From assembly GCA_949752735.1 (NCBI GenBank), contig OX457042.1, forward strand, positions 29,363,616-29,427,615: 64,000 bases of DNA, written 5' to 3'. Below are positions 29,429-39,106 of the stretch, piece by piece. Below the pieces are notes generated by a model, which made no database searches, was not told where the DNA came from, and was given only the letters and a program-made list of their open reading frames with translations. A program made the translations under genes and the position numbers. Within the stretch, counting starts at the first letter, position 1. Each line of letters begins with the position of its first letter. Source of the DNA: Lumbricus terrestris. Lineage: Eukaryota > Annelida > Clitellata > Crassiclitellata > Lumbricidae.

Positions 29429-29827
29429 AATAGTTGTAAAAAACTTTTTTCCGTTTTTTATTTTCTCCCCAAAAAACGTCTTTTTTATTTTTCCCATCGT
29501 TTTTTTATTAACTTTATTTATTCATTTACTTTCTGTTATTATTTTCATTAATTTTAATTTTGTCTGATATTCCGTATGTTTTCCGCCAACTCTCAAGGAT
29601 TCAGCTAACTAAAGTCATTATTTCATCGTTTAACATCATCATTTAAGAGATAGCCTGCGTGTAGTAGGTTCCTAATCAATGTTTTCAAGGTAAAAATGCG
29701 GTTTTAGATGTAGCAAAGTCAAATTATTTACCGTTTCCGTTTTTCATGTTTTTTTTGTCGTTTTTTATTTTTTCGAACAAAAAACTTTTTCATTCCGTTA
29801 ATTCCCATCGTTTTTTTTACATCTATG
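29429..29827. mobile_element. hAT-like MITE, family 1, copy B
   Basis: 399 bp, same orientation and core as copy A at 1395-1806. The exact 8-bp direct repeat GAATTAAT flanks it (29421-29428, 29828-29835). The left terminus has lost its first C (AATAGTTGT); the right is intact (ACATCTATG). Two copies with different TSDs show transposition rather than segmental duplication. Confidence 0.87.
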
Positions 29828-29969
29828 GAATTAATGATGACAATGATGGAATTACGTCATTTTGGATCTGACGTACAGTTCATTGGTAGTCCTTCAGAAA
29901 TAATATTTACGATTCGAAATTTGTGTGCAGGCCTGGTAATATTTATCTATAATAGTCATCGAATCGATC

Positions 29970-30974
29970 ATGGATCGATCTCTAGCATCTCGGATGGAGA
30001 ATGCCGTACGAGAGAAAAGCCTCTACGACTTCAGAACGGCTTTAAGCATGGGATATAACATAAACCACGGAAGACGCCACATCCCTTTCGTTCAGAAGGT
30101 CGCATTGAAAGAATTCAACGGAGGTCTGCGGGAGCTGCTGCTTAGTATCACACCGTGTCAGGTGACTGTCGAAGACGCCGTGCGCGCCTTCCATGCCAGC
30201 GTCAAGTCCGGCGCTCCAAGGACCATCATCACAGTCTTCGTCGACGCATCCGTCAGCGGTAACCTGCTCGTGCTGAGCATGGCCGACTGCTACCGCTATG
30301 CCATGGAGTACCACTGCTCGAGGCTTGCCCGACGCGCCGTCGATGAACCCGGATTCGACGCCAACTGCTGCATCCAGATGTTTGGCGGTGCGTGGGAGCG
30401 ACCCATCCATTCGGCAGTCAAGCGGAACCAGTACGAGACGTCGACCCGTCTCCTGCAGCTCGGCGCTCAGGTCGATGCCCCCAACTGCTACGGTGTCACC
30501 GCGCTGATGATGGCCTGCGGTAAGGTCAGCTTCGACTCCGTACGACTTCTGCTCTCCCACGGCGCCGACCCCAACTCGGCCAATGGACTTCGAGTGTGGC
30601 CGATCGACAAGGCAACAGGTGATACAACAGCACCGAGGTATCCAAATTTCCAAACTAATAGAAAAGCTTATGGAAAGGCCCTAGTTGCGGACAAGATCAT
30701 CGCCCTGCTCGTCTGCGCAGGACTTCATCCGCAGCCTGGCAACTGGCTGCAGAGGACGTCCGTTGTCGTCCACATGTCCCGCGATGCCGGTCAGGTTCTG
30801 AGCAAGCTCTGCCACAAACTGCCGACGCTGGCTGAGGCAGCCATCGTTCAGGGTCGACAGCAGATCCGGAGGAAGATGAGCGGAACAGGAAGTGCCGGAT
30901 TCAACCAGTTCCTCGACATTCTTTATCTTCCGTGGATGATGAGACGCCAGCTGAAGATAGACCTCATCAACTAG
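29970..30974 (+). CDS. Ankyrin-repeat protein with SOCS-box-like C-terminus, single open exon
   Basis: 334 residues, uninterrupted, much richer in G+C than its flanks. Ankyrin repeats: about 141-171 (GAWERPIHSAVKRNQYE ... LLQLGAQVDAPN) and 172-204 (YGVTALMMACGK ... VRLLLSHGADPNSAN), with a third, broken by an insert, at 205-252. The first 140 residues are helical and may include degenerate repeats. Residues 284-334 resemble a SOCS box: LPTLAEAAIVQGR (compare 'LPSLQxLCR') and LYLPWMMRRQLK (compare 'LPLPxxLKxYL'). ASB proteins use this to bind Elongin C and Cullin 5 and recruit substrates for ubiquitination; here that role is inference. The first ATG is chosen; an acceptor-like TGTGTGCAG at 29921-29929 suggests an upstream UTR exon. 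Confidence 0.85.
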   Translation: MDRSLASRMENAVREKSLYDFRTALSMGYNINHGRRHIPFVQKVALKEFNGGLRELLLSITPCQVTVEDAVRAFHASVKSGAPRTIITVFVDASVSGNLLVLSMADCYRYAMEYHCSRLARRAVDEPGFDANCCIQMFGGAWERPIHSAVKRNQYETSTRLLQLGAQVDAPNCYGVTALMMACGKVSFDSVRLLLSHGADPNSANGLRVWPIDKATGDTTAPRYPNFQTNRKAYGKALVADKIIALLVCAGLHPQPGNWLQRTSVVVHMSRDAGQVLSKLCHKLPTLAEAAIVQGRQQIRRKMSGTGSAGFNQFLDILYLPWMMRRQLKIDLIN

Positions 30975-31720
30975 ATCCCATGCACTATATATCATGGACC
31001 GTGAACTACGCCGTATAGTATAGTATACGCTCATTCATAGGCGTGCAGTTCCTTATAATAATGATTCCAAATAATTCTCGATTACATTTCTTCATTTCAT
31101 TCTACTCTATACACGTTACTCTACATTCCGTTTTTGATGTCTGAAAGGGCGATATATTGTTTGAACACTAATCACGATTACCACAACTGCTTATAAACTG
31201 CCCGATGAATGGAACAGGAAGTGCCGGATTCAACCAGTTCCTCGAGACTCTCTACCTTCCGAAAGTGATGAAGGACCAGCTGAAGATAGATCTCATCAAC
31301 TAGCTCTCACTATATATCATGGACCGTGAACTATGTACGCCGTATAGTAGGCCTATATAGTACGCTCTTTCCTTATAAAAATTCCAAATAATTCTCGATT
31401 ACGTTTCTTCATATCGTTATACGTTTCTCTAATCCGTTTTTAATGTCTGAAAAGATGCAGTGTTTGAAGCATTAAACGTGAATACTATATTACTTACAAA
31501 TCAGAAGACAAACGAACAGGAAGTGCCGGATTCAACCAGTTCCTCGAGACTCTCTACCTTCCGCAAGTCATGAGGCGCCACTAACCAGCTTATGATAGAT
31601 CTCATCAAATAGCCTACGCCGTATTATAGTATAGTACGCTCTATCGTAGGCCTCCAGTTCCTTTTAAAGATTCCAAAAATTCTCGATTATACAGTTCTTC
31701 ATATCATTCTCAAAGCCCGC
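30883..31720 (+). repeat. Three tandem copies of the ankyrin gene 3' end
   Basis: Units start 'gaacaggaagtgccggattc' at 30883 (the real gene end), 31212 and 31514. Each covers the last 27 codons and about 200 bp of 3' flank ('atcatggaccgtgaacta', 'attccaaataattctcga'). Copy 2 still reads FNQFLETLYLP to LKIDLIN and a stop; copy 3 reads FNQFLETLYLPQVMRRH and stops early. Spacing is 329 and 302 bp. Confidence 0.93.
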
Positions 31721-31780
31721 TTGTCTTTATTCTGTATGTGGCACGAAAATGTAATAATGTGAAAGAGACGTGGTAATTAA

Positions 31781-31985
31781 CAGGGCTGTTTTTAAGGAAT
31801 TTTTAGAACTGCACAATCCCCTTCTTTCCCCTCCCATTCTCCATGGCAAATTACTTCCAATCGGAGGGCAATGATCTTTTTGCTAGTTTTAACTGCACAT
31901 AACTTGTGACAGAATGCTTCTACAGCTGCACAAATCCATTTAGAACTGCACGTTTTGTGTACAACTGCACGTTGAAAAAGCCCTG
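31781..31985. mobile_element. hAT MITE (CAGGGCT ends)
   Basis: 205 bp with an exact 8-bp TSD GTAATTAA (31773-31780, 31986-31993). Ends CAGGGCTGTTTTTAA and TTGAAAAAGCCCTG are imperfect inverted repeats. 'agaactgcac' or close relatives recur inside at both ends. No coding sequence. Confidence 0.9.
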
Positions 31986-32123
31986 GTAATTAAGGTAATG
32001 AAAGGCAAGAATTAAGGTAAATGCACAAGGTAAGATAATGGAAATCAAAGAAAGACATGGCACAGTAAGGCAAGGTAAGAAACTACGGTACTAGCAAGGT
32101 AAATGAAATCCAAAGGAAAGTTA

Positions 32124-32212
32124 AAGTTTATTTATTTATTTATTTATTTCAAGTATTTATATAGCGCCTCTTCAAGACATCTACTCAGAGGCGCTCTCTG
32201 CGCTAACTAGCC
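32124..32212 (-). mobile_element. LINE 3' tail, (TTTA)n end
   Basis: 'tttatttatttatttatttc', 'aagtatttatatagcgcctc', 'ttcaagacatctactcagag', 'gcgctctctgcgc': a well-preserved reverse copy. Confidence 0.82.
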
Positions 32213-32757
32213 GAAATGATGTTAAGTGTCATAACAGCAAGAAAATTTCATAAATTAGCAAAATAAGTCACAGTGAGCCGGAAACAGTCATCAGTGGCGA
32301 TCCCTCGCAGACACGTAGAATCATCCAACGGAATCCCGTCAACAGCCTTCAGATGGTGTGAATGTTTCAGATGGTGTGAATGTTCAGAGTCTCTAGTACA
32401 GGTTGCGTCGATAGAGTAGAGCGGCGACAGGTGACATTAGGCTAACATCCCATTTATTACAATCCTCGGTCAACAGTATAACATTCTGAAGTTGCAGAAG
32501 GATCTCTCGGCTGAAGACAACACATGACAACAATAAAAAGACAGGTTCATCCGTTGCACATTTAAATGCAGCAACAGACCTGAACATCCGTAGCATGTAG
32601 GTGGCAGTGGCACGAATCAGCAACAAATTGGTCAACTTCAAATAACACATTACGATTTGAACTCGGCGGCATCAACGATCAAAGGCAAACACTTTACCAG
32701 TATGCCAATGTGTAGCCATTGATGGAAACGTAAATAGGTCAAAGAAAGTTTCATTAT
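32213..32757. other. Nothing identifiable
   Basis: Between the LINE tail and the piggyBac element. A short duplication of 'cagatggtgtgaatgtt' occurs at 32350-32386. The small open frames show no family motif. Confidence 0.4.
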
Positions 32758-35702
32758 CCTCCTGAGACCTGACGCTAGTATCTTGTATTTAAAAAAGTTT
32801 TAGTGCACTTTTCTAACTAGTCTGCATCAGTACAAACTACTGACCATGTTTTTTTGGGTAAGAATATTATAGTATGCCAAATACTTGATGTCCATTATAA
32901 TGGACAACGGGTCTAGGTGCCATCTGTCCATTTTAATGGACAATCAAGTATGCTCAAGTACACACACAAAAAGAAAGTGTAGTAATCAATATTATTTCTT
33001 CTAGAAGACAATGCTGAATTTCCACATTATGTAAGCTGCCAAATCAAACTAAGAAACGTGGAAAATGATAAGCATATTTAATATATGTAAACAAAACTTT
33101 CAAACTAAAGAGAGAATCTAAATTATGTAAGAAAGCTAGCATAAAAAATAAAAAAATGAGTGTCTCCTAAACTATTAAGATATGCAGCCACATTTGCACA
33201 TTTGATAATACTGGTGTCCTGTTCTGTCAACTACAGAGTTAAAAAGTCATTTCTTATGGAACATCACAAAACAATTACGCTCTGATGTCATACACAAGTA
33301 AATCTTGCATGTGTGACAACTAACTTTGCTCCTGGAAGTGCAATCAGGTTTACGGCAGCGCATAGAGTTTTTTACATTTGTCATCTCTGGGAGATGATTT
33401 CCCGAAGAAGTGCGTTGTGGAGATGCGGGTACTGCAATGCTGAGGCGACAAAGTTTGCGCGTAGTAGATTGGTCTTTGCTGTCACTCTGCGATTCACTGG
33501 GTTCATTGTCAATGTGCAGGCATTCTTTTGCAGCTAGATACGCCCATGCCACGCTGAGTTTGAAGTCCAGAAACTGCAAGATGTCTTTTCGTGCCACCAA
33601 CCTGGTCATCTGATCTTTTCGATACAGTATCCATTCGTTCACAGCAGCAAGATCCACGAAGTGCAGAATTGTACGTGTTGTCCATTTCTTTGTTCGTGTT
33701 TTCATGCGGTACAAGGCAATCATTCAGTCACATAAATCAACACTGCCTATCTTGTTGTTATACTCACGGATGATTGATGGGCGTTTGATGGTTATGTAGG
33801 CCTTGTCCTCCTTTGACCATCGGCAACAATCATCTTCCGGTTGCTTGCCATGAATGACCGACAACATCACTATTGGCTTGTTGTCAAACCATTTGACCAC
33901 ATGTGGCCATCTTGGTATCTTGTCTTACGAAGAGATCACTTGCTCCTCTCCCTCGCTTCTGAAGTTCTTTGTCTGATGATAATTTGGTTGCCAGTTCAGG
34001 TATGCGATTCACATGACGGTTCCAGTCACGTAAAAGTTTTTTGAAAGCATGAAATCAATGAGATTCGGACTAGTGAAATAGCAGTCACAATAAATATTTG
34101 TCCCACTTTGCAGAGTGTCAGACAAATGAGCAATAACATTTCCTCCTATGCCCAACTTTAACTCTGAAGCCGCTGCTTTGAATGTTGCAGATCCTTGGTA
34201 CACAATAAAGTCAAGAACCAACCCATCCGGACTAGCCGCAACAAAGTTCTTGAGGCCCACTGGATTGGGTTTATTTGGGACATACTGTCGCAACTCACAT
34301 GCACCAGTAAATGGAATCATTTGTTCATCAATTGACACATCATGAGTGCGTGTTTGCGTAAGACAACCTTTTCTAACTCGACTTATGACAGGCCTAACTT
34401 TCCAGAGACGATCGCTTTTTCTTTCCTCAGCAGAGACATCGATGTCAATGACGGCCTTCAGGGAACTTCTTATTCTAAAAAAACGATCACGTGTCATTGT
34501 CTCACTCAGAAGTGGTATGGCCAGACCCTTCTGCCAGAATTGTCTAATGCGAGTGTAGCCAACACACGACATAAAAAAGGCAGAAACCGATAAACTGCTC
34601 AATTTCTGCCGCTGTTGTGTTGAGGCTTCTCCCGTGCACAGCAACAGAGGTCACATTAGTACAAGTTGACATGAGGATGAACAATTCTTTATCAATACAT
34701 TGTCTCATGTAATCCATTTCCTTCCAGTCCACACGATCTTCACCATTATCAGCAGAGTTCCGATATTCGATCACACTCGGACGGAAAGTTTTAGTTTGTT
34801 TCCACTGTGACTTGCTCCTGCCGAGATTGCACAACGGCTCATCATCACTGTCACTACAACAATCAGATGAACTGCTGGAGTCAGACATCTGCTCACGTAG
34901 TCCTGCATTCTCTACTTCTTCGTCAACGGAGGGTTCAGTTATTTCAGAATTGTCATCACTGACATTTTCCAACATCTTTGGCGCACGCAGAGTACAGGCT
35001 CTGGCTAATAAAGCAAAGTAAATGTAAGATGCATTAATACATTTCTGTATCTATGACAAGAATGTTCTATTCAAATTGTATAACATTGTATTGTAGTTGA
35101 CCATTTACAAAGTGCTTCTCTCAGCAAGAGACTTTCAGATGCGCTCCTAGTGTGAGAGACCTTGATAGAAAGAGGCAAGATTTCAAGCAAAAGAAAAGAA
35201 AGATGAGGAAACAATACTACAGAGGATAACACATTGAAAAATGTTAAATATTATATAATATTAAACAATATTTCTAGCTGTGTCATAAATCACAACGACA
35301 GCATAATGAACTTAATAACTTTTAAAAGACCACGCACGCACTCGCAAAGCTTATGCTTTGTCCATTTAAATAGACATGATGTTATTGAGACCCAATGTCC
35401 ATTACAATGGACACCGGCGTGATCACCCACTAAAACCCTGCATTACCATTAATGCTAAAAATATTGCTTCCCAAAGCATCCATAGATGTACTAACTTCAA
35501 GAAATTACAGTAACATAATTTTTTTATAGGTCTATATATGATAAAATAATTCACAACTTACCTTTAGATTTTCCATAAAACATCCTTGTTGTCACAGCCG
35601 CCATTGTTTTTAACAACTATCTATGATGAAGATTTCTCACAAGGTAAAGTTAGTACAGACTGTGTACACGCTTTATCTATTCTGTGCTCCATTCTCAGGA
35701 GG
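32758..35702 (-). mobile_element. piggyBac DNA transposon, complete ends, dead transposase
   Basis: 2945 bp. Termini CCTCCTGAGA (32758-32767) and TCTCAGGAGG (35693-35702) are perfect 10-bp inverted repeats, flanked by TTAT on the left and TTAA on the right (the piggyBac target is TTAA, so the left copy has mutated). Each end holds two 18-bp near-palindromes of the type TGTCCATTATAATGGACA: 32889-32906, 32925-32942, 35359-35376 and 35396-35413. One broken transposase gene lies between them on the minus strand. Confidence 0.93.
33247..34975 (-). pseudogene. piggyBac transposase, broken
   Basis: DDE_Tnp_1_7-type transposase read in pieces. N-terminal acidic Ser-rich part and start of the domain at 34975-34544; catalytic domain at about 34610-34009, with SIDEQMIPFTG holding the first Asp and CDCYFTSPNL the second; then a region with a frameshift and two stops, where GSVDLCD holds the third Asp; then the C-terminal part at 33723-33247 with WILYRKDQ and a cysteine-rich finger (C..C ... 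C..C ... C, ending in NCFVMFH). Breaks near 34550-34600, 33890-33900 and 33725 mean no full-length protein can be made. Confidence 0.9.
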
Positions 35703-35877
35703 TTAAAACATGAAAGTCAACACAAACTGAAAGTAAATCAAGATTGACAAAGAACTCGTCGAAAAATCAACATTAACATCACAACTCAACATAAAATTTG
35801 ATTTTACAACAATCTTATTTAACGTGTACAGTTTCAAAGCATTTTCAGCATTTCCTTAAATCCAAATGATCTAGCAC

Positions 35878-36096
35878 CAGTGGCAGCGCCAGGATTTCAG
35901 TTTGGGGGGGGGGGCTGAAGCCCCGCGGCGAAAGTTTCACATTTTTGCCGCCAAAATTTATGACGACCTTTTTTTTAGTCATCGACCGAAAATCGAGGAT
36001 TTTCGATGCAAAAAATTCGGATGGCCCTATTTTTAGGGGGGGCTGAGCCTCTTGTAGGGAGGGGTTAGCCCCCCAGCCCCCTTAGCGCCGCCGCTG
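35878..36096. mobile_element. hAT MITE (CAGTGGCAGCGCC ends)
   Basis: 219 bp with an exact 8-bp TSD TCTAGCAC (35870-35877, 36097-36104). TIRs CAGTGGCAGCGCC and GGCGCCGC..CTG are imperfect inverted repeats. The sub-ends hold G-runs (13 G near 35907) and inverted 'ggctgaagcccc / ggggttagcccccc' blocks; the core has 'gaccgaaaatcgaggatttt'. Confidence 0.92.
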
Positions 36097-36104
36097 TCTA
36101 GCAC

Positions 36105-36357
36105 AACGTCAAGACAATTGTTGGAGGGACTTGTCTGGTCCATTAATGGCAAATCCTCCAAAATGTCCAGCTCAAATCAGCTATGTAACACAATCACTCA
36201 GATTTCAGCCTGGATGACCGCTAATCTGCTCTGCCTGAATTCCTCAAAAACAGAATTTCTCATCATTGGCCTGCGCGAGCAATTAAACAAACTAGCCTAT
36301 CCTCCTGACTTTTCTCAAACAGACCCAACTCTCCTCATGCCATATTCTTCTCCTGTC
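36105..36357 (+). pseudogene. LINE reverse transcriptase fragment
   Basis: The plus frame encodes QLCNTITQISAWMTANLLCL and NSSKTEFLIIGL, the 'I..WM..N.L.LN..KTEFL..G' motif after the RT catalytic YADD of CR1/L2/Jockey-type LINEs. It is cut on the right by a hAT element starting at 36358. Confidence 0.82.
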
Positions 36358-36379
36358 CAGTGATGTGGTCTCGAGATCA

Positions 36380-36570
36380 CGGTCTTGGTCTCGAGACCGT
36401 CTCGAGACCAGAAAATTGCGGTCTTGGTCTTGGTATTGGTCTTGAATGTGGCGGTCTTGGTCTTGGTCTTGAAGGTCCGGTCTTGGTCTTGAAGGTACGG
36501 TCTTAATTTGGTCTTGAAGGCCCGGTCTTGGTCTTAAAGATCCGGTCTTGGTCTTGGTCTTGGTCTTTTA
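36380..36570. repeat. (GGTCTT)n minisatellite in hAT sub-end
   Basis: 'ggtcttggtcttggtcttga' with 'aggtccggtcttggtctt' variants. Such arrays near hAT ends may act as transposase-binding sites. Confidence 0.8.
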
Positions 36571-36888
36571 GCGTCGGGGCTCGATCATAAATTCGTTTCA
36601 ATAAAATTTGATGCCAGTTTTATTTGGTTACTTTCGGTCATTAGACTGACGGGAATTCTGCGACAGTAACTGACTTCCGGTGTGTTAATCTTTCTCGGTT
36701 TTTGGTAAGTGTTCGAGCCTCGAGATATTGACATAAAATCTCAAAAATGTCGTTTGCTGTGGAGCCTGCAATAACCAAATTTGCTTACACAAATTTCAAG
36801 ATTTTGGAGAAGTGCAATAAATGAACGGCAACCTGCAGACACTGCAAAGTTGCGAATACAGAGGTGCGTGGAACGGGGAACGGACACT

Positions 36889-37639
36889 GGGTGTAGGACA
36901 TTAGCCCCCCGGACAAAAGCCCCCCCGGACATTAGCCCCCCGGACATTAGCCCTACCGGACAAAAGCCCCCCCGATTTTGCCTAGGACATTAGCCCCCCC
37001 GGACAAAAGCCCCCCTATGTGCAAATCATAGAATAGTGCCGTAACTGATGACTTGTCACTGGCCTAATCGTGTCAGTAGACCTATAGACTTAGATTTGAA
37101 ATGAACGAATGGAAATCGTGTAGGCCTATAGTCTATTTGTTTAGTGTCTTATAATAAACGTTTGTTAACGTCAGCTAGGCTACGTCTCAGCTTCGTAGAC
37201 TACCGTAATTAGCGTCGTTTCAATTCAAAATACAGTATGTCGACCTACTTATTAGTGTCAGTTTTGGCTACAACGAAAGTTTGTTAAAATCAGTTAGGCA
37301 TGAAACTTTTATCTAGATTTCACAAACTTAGGACTTATAACTTTTTACATTTGTGAGAGACTTCACACAATGAGTTGTTCGCGTCGTACAATTAATGCCT
37401 TTAAATGTTCTATAATATGCATAATAAATCTTCAATTAACTTATCATAATCTTACAATGTACAATGTTAAACCAATGTGCAATGCAGGCCTATAAACATA
37501 CGCTTAACTTGTAACCTATTGTTACATTTTGTGCATCATTTATAGGTAATGATATCATAGACTGGGGGGGCTAATGTCCTACTTCGGGGGGGCTTATGTC
37601 CGGGGGGGCTTTTGTTCGGGGGGCTAATGTCCGTTCCCC
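36889..37639. mobile_element. Merlin-family MITE nested in the outer Merlin's left end
   Basis: 751 bp. The exact 8-bp direct repeat CGGACACT (36881-36888, 37640-37647) is made of outer-element sequence. Ends GGGTGTAGGACATTAGCC and, in reverse, GGGGAACGGACATTAGCC. The sub-ends have tandem 'ggacattagcccccc' and 'ggacaaaagccccccc' units. The interior has no transposase; it shares 'cgtttgttaacgtcagc' and 'cttcgtagac' blocks with the outer element, so it is probably a deletion derivative. Confidence 0.85.
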
Positions 37640-38162
37640 CGGACACTAGCCCCCTGGAAATTATCATACCCCCCCGGACATGATCCTCCCCGGATATTAG
37701 CCCCCGGACATGTCCCCCCCCGATATTTCGTAGGACATTATCCCCTCCGGACATGATCCCCTCCAGTGTGCAAATTGTAGAATAATGCCGTCACCGATAA
37801 GACTTCGAAAGTTGTTAATGTCAGTTAACTACACCTGAGCTTCGTAGCCTTATTAGCGTCGTTTCCAGCGTCTATTTGTAGAGTTGAAATGAACGAATGG
37901 GAATCGTATTTAGTGTATATTAACGTACCAACTGTGTTAGCAGGCCTAGAATTAGATTTGAAATTAACGAATGGGAATCGTACGTAGGGCCTATTTGTTA
38001 AGTGTCTACAAGAAAGGTTTGTTAACGTCAATTCAGCTACTTCTAAGCTGCGTAGCTCTATTAGCATCGTTTCCATTCAAGATTCGGTAAAACTTCAGTT
38101 TAGGTGCGTAAATTATTTCTCACGATTTCAAACTAGATAGTTGTCTGAAATTATCGTTGACA

Positions 38163-39106
38163 CTAAAAGTCTGTAAGAAACATGTCCTCATCACGGAATC
38201 GGTTGCGGAAAACAAATTCATGGAGGTAAGAAGTGAACAGTGCCTGCGACGTTCCAAACTGGCGGCGAAGTTTGCGTTTCGCACGCATCCACATGTTCTC
38301 TACGTTTTCAGTGTGGATATCGGTATCGTTAGGATCGACAAAATGATGTTGATGGACTACAACGTCGTGCATGTATATGCCATTGCCGATACGATCAATA
38401 TTTGCGTACGAAGCCCAGCCATCAGACATGATATGTGTTCCAGGCAGAATGAATCGCTGAATCAGCGGCTCCAGCGTAGCAGCTCTCCGGTCAGGAACCT
38501 CGACGAGAAAGCATTTTCCAGTCCCACGTTCAATACCACCAAACTCTCCATTGGCCCCGATGGTATTTTCGATGGAAATACTTAAATTCATCTATTTCCA
38601 CAACCAAAGGTATTCCATTGTGGTGAAATCCTCCGATATCTTGTGTATTATTTTCCAGCCACACTGCGCATTCTTCACGCATAAAGTTACACCAGTCGAC
38701 AATTGTCGCGTCGCTTAATTGTCACTTCTGCCTCGTGTTTCATTAAAAGTTGTGGCATATCGTGTGACCAACAATACATCATTATGATGATTTGTTTGAG
38801 ACTCAAGTGACTACCACTGAAGAACGAACCATCTCTTATCGACTTTCTGATTTTACATGTTGCACAGTACCATCTTCTACCATCAATACTTCCAACATGT
38901 GCATTTATACGGCATGGTTGGCGACAATTAGCACACAAAAGACTGTTTCCGATTAGCCCACGGGCAGATAACCACCGTACACACGCGTCTGCATCACTTA
39001 TTTCTGGCAACAAAGAAGCAAAGTTCCAGATTTCATTTCTTGCTTGTGGTGGAAGTATCGTATTACGCGGCACAATTTCCGTTGGGCCGCAAGGTCTGCC
39101 TGCCAT
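38163..39106 (-). pseudogene. Merlin transposase, two frame breaks
   Basis: ISXO2-like DDE transposase. N-terminal part (39106-38700): a zinc-binding pattern CANCRQPC ... WYCATCKIRKSIRDGSFF, then LKQIIIMMYCWSHDMPQ. Middle, other frame (about 38712-38560): DWCNFMREECAVWLENN and VEIDEFKYFHRKYHRGQW, with the first catalytic Asp in EIDE. Last part (38563-38163): FGGIERGTGKCFLVEVPDRR, IMSDGWASY with the second Asp, and HTENVENMWMRAKRKLRRQ with the third acidic residue. Frameshifts lie near 38720 and 38565, so it is inactive though all catalytic residues remain. Confidence 0.9.

Noticed and set aside
30042..30653. 203-codon open frame antisense to the ankyrin gene
   Set aside because: Shadow of a GC-rich coding exon; the plus frame has recognisable ankyrin repeats.
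38157..38585. 142-codon plus-strand open frame
   Set aside because: Antisense shadow of the Merlin transposase, which carries the recognisable DDE motifs.
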